NCBI GenBank assembly: GCA_021186555.1
Contig: JAJKFL010000330.1
Location: 25,845,444-25,909,443, forward strand
Length of the DNA stretch: 64,000 nt
Source of the DNA: Reticulitermes speratus
Lineage: Eukaryota; Arthropoda; Insecta; Blattodea; Rhinotermitidae
Reading direction: 5' to 3'
Below the pieces are notes generated by a model. That model made no database searches. It had not been told where the DNA came from and saw nothing but the letters and a program-made list of their open reading frames with translations. The position numbers and the translations under genes were made by a program. Every line of letters begins with the position of its first letter. Position 1 is the stretch's first letter. Below are positions 10,921 to 22,976 of this stretch, piece after piece.

Positions 10921-13380
10921 TCAAGAAAATGTACGGTACAAATAACATACAATTTGTAAAGGTCTCGACTGTTACCTATCCTCTAAAACCTGCACGATAT
11001 AATTTATATTAAAGTAATAAGTTTTGCCTATAAATGTATAGCAACAGCAGAATAATCTATAACATATTTAAAATTCCAAGCAATACCAAAAGCTAAATCG
11101 AACCCACACAACCCATGAGTTAATAAGCACTTTATTAAGTATAAATATAACATAACACAAGATTTTCATGACTGGAAGTCAGTGCAATAAGGAAGAATGT
11201 TAATTACTTCAGCCTAGAATTTATTGATCATTTTGCAAGTAGTTGTGCAACCATCTTAAAATGAAAACATGTGATTCACAAAAATCAATCCATGCATGTT
11301 TCTTTCAGCGTTTCCAATGATGTAGTTGCTGTTAGTTGCAATTGCTAGAATCCCGTGCTCTTACCGTGTGGTATTTCCCATTGTAGAAATATCTTGTAAT
11401 GCACCGTACGTATTTTGTCGAATCGCACTTTCCGAAATAGTACGTTGATATGGGCCTATTCAAAACATGGAATAAAACTCTTATTTCATTTTCATGTACA
11501 AAATATACACTTACACCATGCAAGTCACTTTTTCAATTGTAACAGATACTACTACGCATACGAAAATACGTAGTCAGAGATGAATACTGTCATAATACTA
11601 TTAGAATAATACTGAAGCAAACTTACTTTGAACTATAAAACATGGTTTTGGCTTGTTAATTTTAAAACTGTTGTACATATTGCAATCAAATGAATATATG
11701 CAGACAGGTTTATAAATAGCGGTATATAAATTTGAACTGATGTACTTTAACCGCCACCACAAAACAACACCTACTTACGATATCTCGATTGCACACGAGA
11801 TATGAAACAAGTGACAGCTACACAGCGATAACAGACAAAGATAGCGCCAAAGACTGAATGCGCGCTTGTATGGTATGCACATTTCCTTACGCTCGGTAAC
11901 TAAATTATTTTTTTCGGAGGTGCATGTGCAGTACGTTTGCTGCTAGTCTCACGGACACGTTTGTCGCAGAGACTTATCAAAGTGACCTGTAGGAGGTAGT
12001 TGGCTGTATTTTGTTTATCAGTACAATATGTACAACTGTACAGCCTTGAATGCAAAAGGGTTGGTTTGTATGTTTATGATCGGTAAGTTTCCTGGACAAA
12101 CTGGGATAAATGCCCTAAATCTTTATCGCTTGTCAGAATGACCGATTCTCTGGTGGAATTCGAAGGAAAAATCTTCAAACTTGGTAAACATGAAAGTGGT
12201 CACGGTTTTATACACAGTAGTTATGTTGGCTGTTGGGTCTTTCTTGGTGTATGGAATAAATTAACGTCACGAATAATATGTAAATATCCAGCATACTAAA
12301 AGCATTTCACGTCAAGATGACGGAAGTGTGTAGGCAAGAATATTGTTTATTGTAAACATCCTGATTTCACACATGTTTAAAGTTTGCCCATAATTTTTTA
12401 TTTTCATTTAAATAATGTCAGTTTTGTGTTACACACATTCAGCAAAACAAGTAATTGTGGCAACAACACTGCATAATAGGCGAAGTCATGGAAGTTCCTA
12501 TGCACATGTGCGTTTGGATGCACCCAGAAAGTCATGAGAATGAAATGTGTAAATAGGCCACACACCTATATTTGGTACGTTTCTCATGTGCTCCCTGTAC
12601 TGCTGACAAGATTGCAACAGATCGCAGGTTACAATAAGATTAATTTCTAACTCTAGCTGAGACCACAAAATGCAAAATTTAGTATTTCCATACGCCCCAA
12701 CTTTGTTAAAATTATGAAGATCAAAGTGATGACTTTACTGACAATACACTGCAGGAAAGGAACCAGCTGTTTGAAAGTACTGTGTGTTAGACATAGACAG
12801 TATTCTTCAATTAAAAAGGAAAAAGTTATTATGCCTGGAATTTTTAAGATGCTTCACATCTTGTTAGATTACAGTAGAATATTTTTTATTATGTGGCCCT
12901 GAAGATCCATTTTTCATTTGAAGTACTCAGTCTAGTTGCATTATTGAATTTTGTATTCAGGGAATGTTTTGTATATTCTTCTTGTATTTCTTATTCTACA
13001 GACTTACCTTGACTGAGCTGGACTGAGTGCAGTTCCATGATCATTTAACATAATATGTATCTAAATTTTGTAATGATGTTATGGCTAATGACATAACCTT
13101 CACTTCATTTTAAGAAACTAGAAGTGTTGGTATTCCAGTTGTGGCGTACAAGTGCTGACAGAAGTAATGTTCTGTATATAATATGAATGAGAGCAATTAA
13201 ACATTGCATGAAAATTTTCTTCATACTTGGTGATCATGTCTTTCAGATACAATTGTAATTACTTAGTCTAATATTTAGTGACTTTTCTTTCAGACTTTTG
13301 ACAACTGGAATGTCCTTCCAGAGTCTGGCAGTGTACTACACAGTGGGGAAGTCACAAGTTAATAGAATATGAAACTAAGT
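10921..13380. other. Intergenic stretch without recognised genes
   Basis: A+T-rich sequence with only short random open frames. No transposon protein, tRNA or promoter could be supported. Confidence 0.4.
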
Positions 13381-13384
13381 AACG

Positions 13385-13505
13385 AACTCCACAGAGCAGA
13401 GTCTTTCCTGAGCAGCTAACTGGTCTTCAGCCAGTCGAGAAACTCCCCACATTTTATGAACCCCAAAGGTTCATCACTGCATTCACAAGAGCCTGCTAAC
13501 AGAAT
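13385..13505 (-). mobile_element. LINE 3'-tail remnant
   Basis: The minus strand reads CECSDEPLGFIKCGEFLDWL and continues across shifted frames in the pattern of a non-LTR 3' tail. The same tail, more diverged, is in both duplicated blocks at about 5220-5265 and 19440-19510. Confidence 0.5.
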
Positions 13506-13512
13506 ATGAAAC

Positions 13513-13690
13513 ATGTACTGCAATGTGGTCCACTTTACAACCACCTTACGTGCATGTCCTAGTATAAATGATTGGTTGAAAGTGTCTGCAAGGTGCTTGA
13601 AGGGAACAAACTTTCCAAATTGCATTGGCAGTGTGGATGGAAAACACTGCAGTATAAAATGTCATTATTTTATAACATTACTTGTTTTGC
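13513..13690 (+). mobile_element. PIF/Harbinger transposase fragment
   Basis: The plus strand encodes INDWLKVSARCLKGTNFPNC followed by IGSVDGKHCSIKC. NFPNCIGSVDGKH is the signature around the first catalytic Asp of PIF/Harbinger (HARBI1-like) transposases. Frame is lost after about 13690. No terminal repeats were found, so this is a short relic. Confidence 0.8.
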
Positions 13691-13974
13691 TTGCAATACC
13701 ACATGCTAATTTATCTTTCATGCGTTCATTAATTTATTTACATTCCATAAATCCAAGGATTGGATACAGAACATGTCATTGATCTATCTAGGTATAAAAA
13801 TTTAAGACAGTGTAAAGGCTACACAGAGCAAGTCATGAGATTAAATATTACATAAAATTAAAACAGTAAACCTAGGTCTTATTATAAATAATGAATACTT
13901 GATTTACAACTTGTAGCAGAATAAATAATATGTTAATTAGACAACAATATAAAAACCTTAATTACTGGAACCAA

Positions 13975-14270
13975 GATCCTTATTTATTTCCAACTATAAT
14001 ATTCATCCAAGGTGTAAATGGAATTTGTAAGAAGAAACCTTTTTAAAGCTGATTTAAATTTATTAATGTCATACGATAATTGCTTAAGATGTAACGGGAG
14101 GTGGTTATAAATTTTGATACCCGAATAACAAATTCCTTTTTGGAATAATGTTAATTTCACTGTGGGAAGGTGTAGATCATAATTAGATCTTGTATTAAAT
14201 TTATGAACATCAAAATTAGTTTTGAATAATCCTCTATTCTTAACAAACAAACAGTAGTATAGAGAATATG
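13975..14270 (-). mobile_element. LINE ORF2 C-terminal fragment
   Basis: The minus strand reads HKFNTRSNYDLHLPTVKLTL then FQKGICYSGIKIYNHLPLHL and ends FLLTNSIYTLDEYYSWK. This is the typical end of a CR1-like non-LTR polymerase protein. It is truncated at both sides and sits directly before duplicated block B. The plus-strand LINE at 22977-23930 has a related end (CYYTIEDYLNE). Confidence 0.75.
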
Positions 14271-14519
14271 TACTGGGAATGGAGAGGAAGGAAAACAGTG
14301 GAGAAACGTATTGTAGGTGGGAAGATGTTGATATCAGTCTTTAGCAAGTACAGTGTGAGAATGTGGACTGAGTTTGTGTGGCTGAGGATAGGGAAGACTC
14401 GCAGGCTTCTGTGGATGTTGGTTTGCTCTCACATATAGCTTTTCTGGCATTGTGGACCCTTCCTTTTTTCATTCTTTACTGTTACATTTCCAAACCCATG
14501 CCTTTTATTTTCTATTTAG

Positions 14520-14781
14520 AGCACTGTCATGGCACTGCATTCTTTTAAGGAAAATACAGGTGAGAAAATTGTTCCTACTAAACGACTTGTATGTAATGTT
14601 GCAATATATTGTACTCTGTTGTTAGGTTCTGCGGATATTGTCTATTCTTCGCAGCTGTAGTGCCCACTGGAAGCTGAGAGCGATTGCAGGACTGTGCTTC
14701 GCTGGACTAGTGTCATTAATAGTCTGGCTTGGCTTCAAGCTCGTTTACTCCCAACAGGCAGCTGTCTCTCATAATCAGTAG
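14520..14781 (+). CDS. C-terminal exon pair of an unrecognised membrane protein (copy B)
   Basis: Exact counterpart of the 363-624 exons, offset 14157: exons 14520-14559 and 14626-14781. Splice sites and reading frame are intact, and the only nearby difference seen is one intronic base (ctaaac against ctaaat). The sequence left of 14421 is unrelated to that left of 264, so at least one of the two copies has lost its upstream exons. This copy is therefore likely a 5'-truncated duplicate. Function unknown; the only clear feature is one membrane segment followed by a short tail. Confidence 0.3.
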
Positions 14782-14964
14782 TACGATATTGTTACCTAGT
14801 TGCATATTTATGCTTTGTGCTCGGGGCAGCAACGTGTAATCACATATAGTCAGACCTGATATACGGCCTGCATTCCTAATATGCACTTGACTGCAAAAAT
14901 AATTATAGTAAAACCCAACATAATACAGGTATTGGGGGACTCAGTTGAAGTACTAACACTAATG

Positions 14965-15653
14965 TACAGGGTCATCGAAAAAGAATGCCGGGATTATAAA
15001 AACGTGTCACTCAAAAACTGTTGAACGTATCGAAATGATTCAAGTGTTAAGATGGTAAGGAATGTCTTTAGTTTTTGTCTTACCTTAGTATGTTTCGATC
15101 TTGTGCCAAGTCCGCTGAATTATGTCTGGAGTTACCGTTGCGATCCTATCCCGTAGGTGCTGGAGATCCCCAATCTTTTCACCATACTCACAGTTCTTGA
15201 CATATCCCCACAAAAGAAAAAGGTCCATCGGGATAAGATCAAGCTTCTGGGAGGCCAGGGAATTGGTCCGCCCCTCTCAATCTAGGCGTTGGGGAACTTC
15301 TCGTTCAAGGCTCCGCGCACAGGCAGGCTGAAATGGGGTGGTGCTCCGTCCTGCATGAAAATTACCCGGTTCCCAGTTTCTCTCTCCAAGTCTTCAATTT
15401 GTGGGAAAACATAAAGTTGAAGCAAGTCCAGGTAAATGTCTCCAGTAATGGTGCTCTCCATAAAAAAGAAAGGACCTACAACACGATCACAGAGCGCATC
15501 TCAAGCTCGCCTGCCACCCCCACCCATTAACTGAGCATGTCCAAAACTTACATTCATTTGCCACATTTTAACACTTGAATCATTTCGACATGTTTAACAG
15601 TTTTTGAGTGATGGGTTTTTATAATCCCGGCATTCTTTTTCGATTACCCTGTA
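14965..15653 (-). mobile_element. Tc1/mariner-superfamily element, internally deleted (copy B)
   Basis: Copy of the 808-1496 element carried inside duplicated block B. It has the same inverted repeats, the same QDGAPPH and WGYVK blocks and the same internal deletion. The insertion therefore predates the duplication or homogenisation of the block. Confidence 0.85.
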
Positions 15654-17789
15654 CACTGTTTTATGTGACACACATTTGTAAAAATTACAAAGTGGAATTT
15701 GCAAATGATACCTGGTACATTATGGAGCTCTAAACAAATGTGTAGCACATTACTCCCATGTTTTGGTGCCTAGAGAGTATGGTGCCCACGGCAATTGACA
15801 CTATAATGTTTGAGATTAAAATTACTGGTAAATTATAGACAATTATAGACACGGTGAAAATAGAATAAAGTTTACTCGTAAATTATTCCATAATGTGCTG
15901 GGTATTTGTTTTAATCAAAGTAGTGTGATGAGACTGAGTCCCATGGTACTGTAACATCACATGGGTTGGTTGTACACCTTGGACAGTGGATGAGTATGAA
16001 CAATGGATGTAATGATAAAATATTCTGCTGTCATCATTGACCTTCTAGACCATTTATGTGATAAAACTGCATATTGTTTCAGTAAAATTTGTCAGGCAAG
16101 CTGTATTTCGAACACATAAACATCTACAAATGTTGCAAACACAAAAGGATGACTGTATTATTATTGGAAATACATTGTTTGTATAGTGTATGTATTGTAT
16201 TCAGCACATATTTTGTTTGTAGGCACAATTCTTTCTCATTTCTGACACGAATAGTCCTATAGGTCTTAACTCTTCTGGGATGTTGCGTGGTGCTGTTAGT
16301 AGTTTGTTACCACCTACGAACCAATGCGACACAACATCCCAGAACAGTGAAAACCACAATGGCACTGTGGCAGAACCCCAAGTCTTACGGGACTATTGCT
16401 TCAGAGCTGAATCCCAGACTGCAGAGGACACAAAAAATTATACAAATGTTAAAAAATATTTCAGTTGACCTTTTTCAATGTGAGATTTGAAGTTCTCACA
16501 GTGGATAATGATTCCAGTTGTCTGTGATGTGACTGGCATCATACCTATATACCATTGTACGTCGTACTATATTCCAGAACACTGGAATACTGACCATCTT
16601 CCATGTTTTTTATTCCCATTTTCAGAAGTTCATTTTACAGTAGTTTTCACATTATATGTTTGGACTTAGTGTCCCAAAATGACATGTTTCAGTTTAAACC
16701 AAGGTGTTTTTAGAGGGGTTGTATTGTATCATCTCTCACAGCTCTTCATAAATAACTCATCTGCAAGCACAAATGTTCCCCAAATGTTAAAATAATTGAC
16801 AGCCTATGTTCTAACTTAGTACAGGTTTGTAATAACAAAATGGTTCACCGATCACAGAGTGAAGATATTTAAACTAGTGAACCTACTGTTGAAGATAAAT
16901 GACATATCCACATGGCAACAAACAGTTAAAGTGACAATCACTTTTGTAGGGAGTTCATGAAACACTAACACAAGAGATGTGATTGTGCACCATGGAACAC
17001 TACTCATGACTCAAAGTTCGTTACTTTGCTCACAATACAACTATGACACTCCTATTCAAGATATAATGTACATCACTTAATGCCGCCTTCCTCTGCTACT
17101 GAAGTATATTAAATAAGTAATAGTAATTAGTAAATGATCTGTGAACTTTTCCTTTAACTATATTAATATTACCTTATAGGATATTTACGTACTGGCGCCT
17201 AACAGAAGTCGCAAGTGAGGGGTGTTAGTGTGTGGGTGTGTGGTGACAATTCGGATAGTTCGAGCTTTTATCGTGTCCTGCTTTGGCCAGTGAATGATGC
17301 CAGTTAATATGGCTGCTGTATGCAGTGACACCTTTTGTGTCAGATACAGTACAAACCTATACCAGTTTATGATCAGTTGTACTGAAATTATTAGTTGATT
17401 TGGTGACCTAATAGTATAAAGTTTTAATACAAGTTTCTACGTAAATAATGCGGGTAATAACGTGTTTTAACAAACAGATATCCAGAAAATTGTGGAACAT
17501 GACACGGAATTTAAAAGTCATTTCAAAATCCAGTAATATAAATTTTACAGCAGCCTCACATAGAAGCAGACATCATTCACTGTTACACCCCCTCGCCACG
17601 ATGAGGCACAGGACCTGGAGGGGGATATGTAACCCTGCGTCATGCACAGGATTTCATATCCACATCCGAGACACTAGTCCAGATAGGGATGTGATGCTAT
17701 CTGGAATTCGTGTTTTTGAGCGAAAGTAATATCATAGTGCCGTCACACAGAATTACTTACAAGAACTCTAAGTAATTACTACAAAATAT

Positions 17790-18440
17790 GTCGTGATGTT
17801 AACTAACTTACTTACTAACTTATTTACTAACTAACTAACTTACTAACTTATTTACTACCTAACTTAGTTAATAACTTTCATACTAACTTATTTACTACCT
17901 AACTTACTTAATAACTTACTAACTTATTTACTAGGTTACTTATTAACTTACTTATTTACTACCTAACTTACTTATTAACTTACTAACTTACTTAATAACT
18001 TACATACTAACTTATTTACTAAGTTACTTATTAATTTACTAACTTATTTACTAACTTACTTATTAACTTACTATCTTACTAACTTAGTTACTAACTTACT
18101 TACTAACTTATTTACTAACTAACTTACTTAATAACTTACATACTAACTTACTACCTAATTTAGTTAATAACTTACACACTAACTTATTTACTACCCAACT
18201 TACTTAATAACTTACATACTAACTTATTTACTAAGTTACTTATTAACTTACTAACTTATTTACAAACTTACTTATTAACTTACTATCTTACTTACCTACT
18301 AACTTATTTACTAAGTTACTAACTTATTTACTAACTTACTTAGTGACATACTTACTTACTAACATATTTACTAACTTATTTACTAACTTACTTACTATCT
18401 TACTTTCTAAGTTACTAACTTATTTACTTACTAAAAAGCA
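17790..18440. repeat. ACTTACT/ACTTATTT tandem array (copy B)
   Basis: Counterpart of the 3645-4260 array. It is longer and more regular, with many intact acttactaactt units; the minus strand again reads as serial GTAAGT motifs. At its right end are two copies of cctaaagaggaccg, which copy A lacks. The array lies about 380 bases beyond the stop codon of gene B. Confidence 0.9.
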
Positions 18441-18818
18441 CTGGTGTGGCCCTAAAGAGGACCGGTTTGGTCCTAAAGAGGACCGATGTTTTCCTAAACT
18501 TACTTACTAACATACATACTAACGTCCTAGAATAATTCACCATCGCTGTCCTAACAATAGTCGATGTTAACGTTCACTTCTGCAACAGAAACAGAGTAAT
18601 GTTGTGTTAGTTTTAAATGGGAATAATTTGGGAAACCTAAGCAGAGATGTAAGAAAATAGTGCATGGATATTAAACAAACAGTGTTTAACTGTGATGACC
18701 TGGCTCATTGGGTGACTTGTAATGTCCTGTTAACATATATTGACAGTAGTACTGTTGCTGTGTGATTCAACTAGGTGATTTAGTGGGGCACTAAGTATTG
18801 ACTTGCTAACCTAAAATA

Positions 18819-21800
18819 CTACTTACCTATCGGAGAGAAGCTCATCAGTACACTAGCAGCAACATAGAGTCCAACTCCACCCTGCAATATAAGACAAATC
18901 ACCTTTAATATTACACCCAAAACACACCACACTTTTGACATGGTTTCCTTAGACAGTAAGCAATACAATTATATGACAAGGAGTTTCTGCAGAAATGAAA
19001 TCCTACCTCGCTACTGCTCATATTTCTAGGTCTGCATTGTCTTAGATATTTACATTATCATTTTATTTTACTTCTGTGATCAAATTATTCAGTGCATTAT
19101 GTGTCAGACATAACCTCAGTTTCACACAGTTACCATGTCAGTAACTTTGTCTGACAAACATCATGCATGTGTGCAATTGTGCATAAACATACACGTTTAC
19201 AAGACCTAAGATTACAGACAAGCAATAAACCCTACTCAAATATCAGTCTGTGCATTAACTTACCATGACGAGGAAGACCTTCTGCCACGTTGAAGATGCT
19301 GGCTTGTGTTCAGGTTCATAGCTGAAACAAAAAATGACAGAACAAAAATGTTAGTTTGTTATTCTGATTTACAGTATTACAGTTATAAGGTTAAACTAAC
19401 TCTCTGAAACACAGAACTTGTTGACAAGCCGACAGTCATTCACCTGTTTCACAATTTTCCCACATTTTATGGAACCCAAACACTCGTTATCCTGTTCACA
19501 AGGACCATCACTTCATCCTCTCCTGAACTAGAGATTCTCTTCACACCCCACGCACTATGTAATTGAGTTCCATTATAACTATCCTTCAGTTTGTGCCACT
19601 GTACCCAAACGGTACGTAACCTTCAGGAGCTCTGAACAAAACTCTGTGTTCCTCATTTCTGTATGTCCTCATCACATCCTCCTCCTTGACTACAAAAGTT
19701 GCAGCAATTGCTGTACATGTAATTCTTTATTATGTCATTGTTATACACAGAGACATGATAAAGACATGCTGATCACCAGTAACTGATCTGTGGTGGTTGG
19801 ACAAACATACTGTACGATTGGGAATTAAATTACGATAGTAATTCCCATCTTTATTGCGAAGTAACCAACAGACAACACAGTCCTGCTCATCATCATCATC
19901 CTCTAAAGGCTAAGCCTTGTCGCTGCAACCATAGATGTCTGTCTTGTGTCAGTCTCTTCATTTCGGCGTAGGAGTTGCAAAAGAGTTCCTTCATCAGATT
20001 CTTGATGTAAGAGAGCCTCGGTCGTCCTCTACTTTCCTTCCCCAACACTCTACCTTCCATGATGTTGGTAACAAAACCATTATGTCTCAACAAATGTCCA
20101 ATAAGTTAAACTTTCCTCATTCCTATTACTCTTAATATTGTTCTCTTTTCATTGATTTCCTTCAGCACTTCTTCGTTGCTTTTTCTATCCATCCAACTAG
20201 TTCTATTAACTCTTCTCCACAACCACATTTCAGCTGCTTCCAGCCTCTTTTTCTCTTGCCTTCCCAATGTCCACGTTTCACTTCCATATGTCATGACACT
20301 CCATACATATGCTTTTATAAACTACTTCCTTGTTTCAAGGCTTAGATTCTTGTTCATGATGAGACTTTTCTTATTTTGGAATGCCAACTTTGCAATGGCT
20401 ATCCTTTTCTTTACCTTGTTTATACATCTATTTCCATTGGTAACTATACTTCCAAGGTAGCAAAATTCTTCTACTTCTTTTACTTTGTCAATCCCTATTC
20501 TTACTTGCGCAGTTCTTCCCTGACTCTTTTTACATATTTTCATAACCTTTGTCTTTGCTTTGTTGATCCTAAGTTTGTATTTGCTTAAAACTTTTTCTAG
20601 TATCTGTAACATATTATTCATATCTTTCTCTGAATCCGCAAGGATCGCAATGTCATCTGCAAATCGTATACTATGTATCTGCTTCCCATTTATGTGGATA
20701 CCTTTTGTCTTCTGTTTCATCATAGTAATTGCTTCTTTATTTCCATTTATCTCAATTATCGTGTTTTGGGACCTATATAGGGCCAAAATCAGTCGTCTAT
20801 CCTTCCAGTCTAAACCCACTTCCTTCAATGTACAGTCCTGCTAATGAACATAATCTTGATCAGTCTATAAAAACATTTTCTGTGATTTATGTACAGTCCT
20901 GCTAATGAACATAAATCACAGAAAATGTTTTTATAGACTGATCAAGTGATTTAGAATTCCATTTCTACGGTTCGTTATTCCAGAACTGCCAGTTTCTGCA
21001 AACTGAGCCAGCTAAGGCCTGCAACTTGCCGATGTACAGTGGGCATTTCTGTGGTTACCTCAACACAGTTTGAACAACTGAGTGGAAACACAAATATCGT
21101 CTTGAAATAAGAGCGTGTCGAAATAACCGCACTTGATAACCTACATTGATTTTATATGTTGTAACTTACCTGTTCTCTGTTTGGACGAAAGCGTCGCCAC
21201 TGAGGTTCTCTTCAACCTGAGTGCCGGCATCGCAACTCAGGTTAAAGTCCTGTGACTCAACCTGAGTGCTGACATCGCAACTCAGGTTAAAGTCCTGTGA
21301 CTCAACCTGAGTGCTGCCATCGCAACTCAGGTTAAAGTCCTGTGACTCAACCTGAGTGCTGGCATTGCAACTCTGGTTAAGAAAGTCCTGTGACTCAATC
21401 CAAATTCTGACATCGCAACTGAAGACGTGTGATCCAACCCGAGTGCTGCTGGAACTGCCACTCAGGGTTTGTGTAGACCAATGCTGTAACATTGATCACA
21501 TCATGTGTAAGTTTGTGCCTTTATCAGTGGCAATGTTTGAATATTAATGTTATGTAATTATTCTAATTATTACTTTATATTTCTATTTCATTGCATCCCT
21601 TTCCGTTCAATAACACGATGTTGTAGCTAAGTCCGGAATTGTTAGCTCTCCCTCTTAATAGTACATCCATTCTACCAGTTTAAAGCCGAAAAAATATCTC
21701 AGGCCCAGACGCAATTCGCTTAAAAGCACATATTTTCTCCGCATTGAAAACCGCTTGCTACCGTCTAACATTATTCTAATGTACACCAAAATTCCGTCTG

Positions 21801-22261
21801 GTCATTCGGCCCCTAAACAATACTTCAAACTTTTACCATGCTTAGAAACGTTTAAGCAGTCGCCTAATTAAGCCATCGTGAAATATAAATACTTTACTCC
21901 TCAAATATAATGAGTTTAATAATGTTAATTGTATATATCTGACTCTAGGTTTGGTTTTAATTTCATCCTGCAATATCTTCACTATTAATTGAGCAGATTT
22001 CAGTTCATTTAAAATCACTTTTAGATCATCCTTCATTTTAAAACACTTTTCACACGAATTTACATCGTTCTCACCGTTATTTTGATACAACTAACGAGTG
22101 CTAATATTCAGCAAAACATCATCCGACGCCATCTTGTACAGCGGCTTGTCACGCAGCCAGTAACATATCCCCTTTTTGAAGTTAATATTTCTATACTTTG
22201 TACTTACCTTTAAATATGTGTTCCGTCTTCTCCAATACTTCAACTTCTTCCAGAAACCCAT
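18819..22261 (-). CDS. Repeat-containing single-pass membrane protein, gene B (intact paralogue)
   Basis: Four minus-strand exons: 22208-22261 (MGFWKKLKYWRRRNTYLK), 21170-21483, 19264-19321 and 18819-18881, with GT-AG sites and matching phases. The predicted protein is 162 residues. Residues 1-18 are basic and aromatic. Then comes a Ser/Thr-rich stretch, the tandem unit SCDxSTQVESQDFNL (about residues 54-105), a linker YEPEHKPASS, and a C-terminal hydrophobic segment KVFLVM+GGVGLYVAASVLMSF ending SPIGK. The last codons GGT AAG TAG contain a possible donor, so a further exon cannot be excluded. Exons 2-4 are almost identical to gene A (two changes noted in the repeats), while exon 1 differs at many positions. 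It looks like a C-terminally anchored, cytosol-facing protein; function unknown. Confidence 0.6.
19896..20828 (-). mobile_element. Non-LTR retrotransposon reverse-transcriptase fragment (copy B, longer)
   Basis: Same LINE as 5266-5562 but retaining more of the 3' half. After the FADD block come EEFCYLGSIVTNGN, a YGSETWTL region and the C-terminal RGRPRLSYIKNLMKEL block. Frame breaks near 20300 and 20100 show it is dead. It lies in intron 2 of gene B. The stretch 19497-19890 also shows remnants of a second LINE-like tail. Confidence 0.88.
20852..20949. repeat. Perfect hairpin with 35-base arms (copy B)
   Basis: Counterpart of 5586-5683, in intron 2 of gene B, with identical arms and spacer. 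Confidence 0.9.
21206..21386 (-). repeat. 45-bp coding tandem repeat in exon 2 of gene B
   Basis: Same repeat as 5940-6120. Two units differ from gene A by one amino acid each (Asp to Asn, Ala to Val); all retain the STQVES core. Confidence 0.92.
21944..22168 (-). mobile_element. LINE ORF1 fragment in intron 1 of gene B
   Basis: Remainder of the same LINE insertion as 6760-7533. The NSCEKCFKMKDDLKVILNEL coiled-coil part is kept, but a 633-base deletion removed the rest and the 3' tail. Confidence 0.75.
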
Positions 22262-22323
22262 TTCCGTATCGTATATATCACTACAATCTATGGTTTAACA
22301 GAAGTAACTAAGAGCGCTGTGTA

Positions 22324-22435
22324 CGTCGGTGCGCCTACACATCTAGAAGCTTACTGAGGCGCACCACACCGAGCGCACTGCAGCAGTCTCTTATATACGA
22401 TCAGTTCATACCTCGCAGGGAAACGTGACGTCACT
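22324..22435 (-). promoter_or_regulatory. Candidate promoter and leader hairpin of gene B
   Basis: Minus-strand TATATAA (22391-22397) lies 130 bases upstream of the ATG. A perfect CRE palindrome, gtgacgtcac, is at 22425-22434. Between the TATA box and the start codon, ggtgcgcc and ggcgcacc form an inverted repeat (about 22339-22376) that could fold as a hairpin in the leader RNA. An in-frame TAA upstream of the ATG supports the chosen start. Confidence 0.45.
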
Positions 22436-22734
22436 TGTTTCCACCAATCACACGCTGTTTACTGCTGGCGTTGCTTAGCAACACTAGCCACGCCCTCTAT
22501 TTACCAGGAACAGTTGAAGACGTAATCAAGTTAAAATTGAAATTAAAACCAACTTGACGCACCTTCACTATTCAATTTTAATTGATACAAGATGCACGGT
22601 GAATACAATATTAAGTACGTAATCAAGTGTTTATAGCGGTGGCTGCGCAGTTTGTGTGCGTTCTCGAAATTTGCAAAGTAAACGTTGTTTAGGCACGTTC
22701 TGAAAGGAAGCGATGAGCTTGGTGACCGGATAAT

Positions 22735-22900
22735 TGCGCACAGATAAAACCCCAATGCTCACAGGAAAAATACCCACACCGATTAATGCTCACACGGATA
22801 TATGCTCTCACACGGATATATGCTCTCACAGATAATTGCTCACATTGATAAATGCTCACACGGATAAATGCTAACATTGATAAATGCTCACACGTGCGAA
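22735..22900. repeat. Degenerate 16-19-bp tandem repeat
   Basis: Eight or more imperfect copies of gctcacacggataaat / gctctcacacggatatat. It lies 100 bases before the LINE piece at 22977 and about 350 bases upstream of the gene B promoter region. Confidence 0.85.
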
Positions 22901-22976
22901 TTGTCACACAGGAAAGATAGCAAATAGAAGAATTCTCATTTTCACTATACTATCAAGTAATGCAATTTAAAAGAGC

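Larger units (their letters stand above)
14421..22168. repeat. Duplicated block, copy B (partner 264-7533)
   Basis: This is the second copy of the 264-7533 block. It begins at the shared bases gtttgctctc and ends after the shared bases cagccagtaacatat. Differences visible by eye are scattered single bases plus the indels listed for copy A. The bases on either side of the two copies do not match, so this is not a simple tandem array of a 14.2-kb unit. The block ends inside intron 1 of gene B, about 40 bases downstream of its first exon. Confidence 0.93.
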
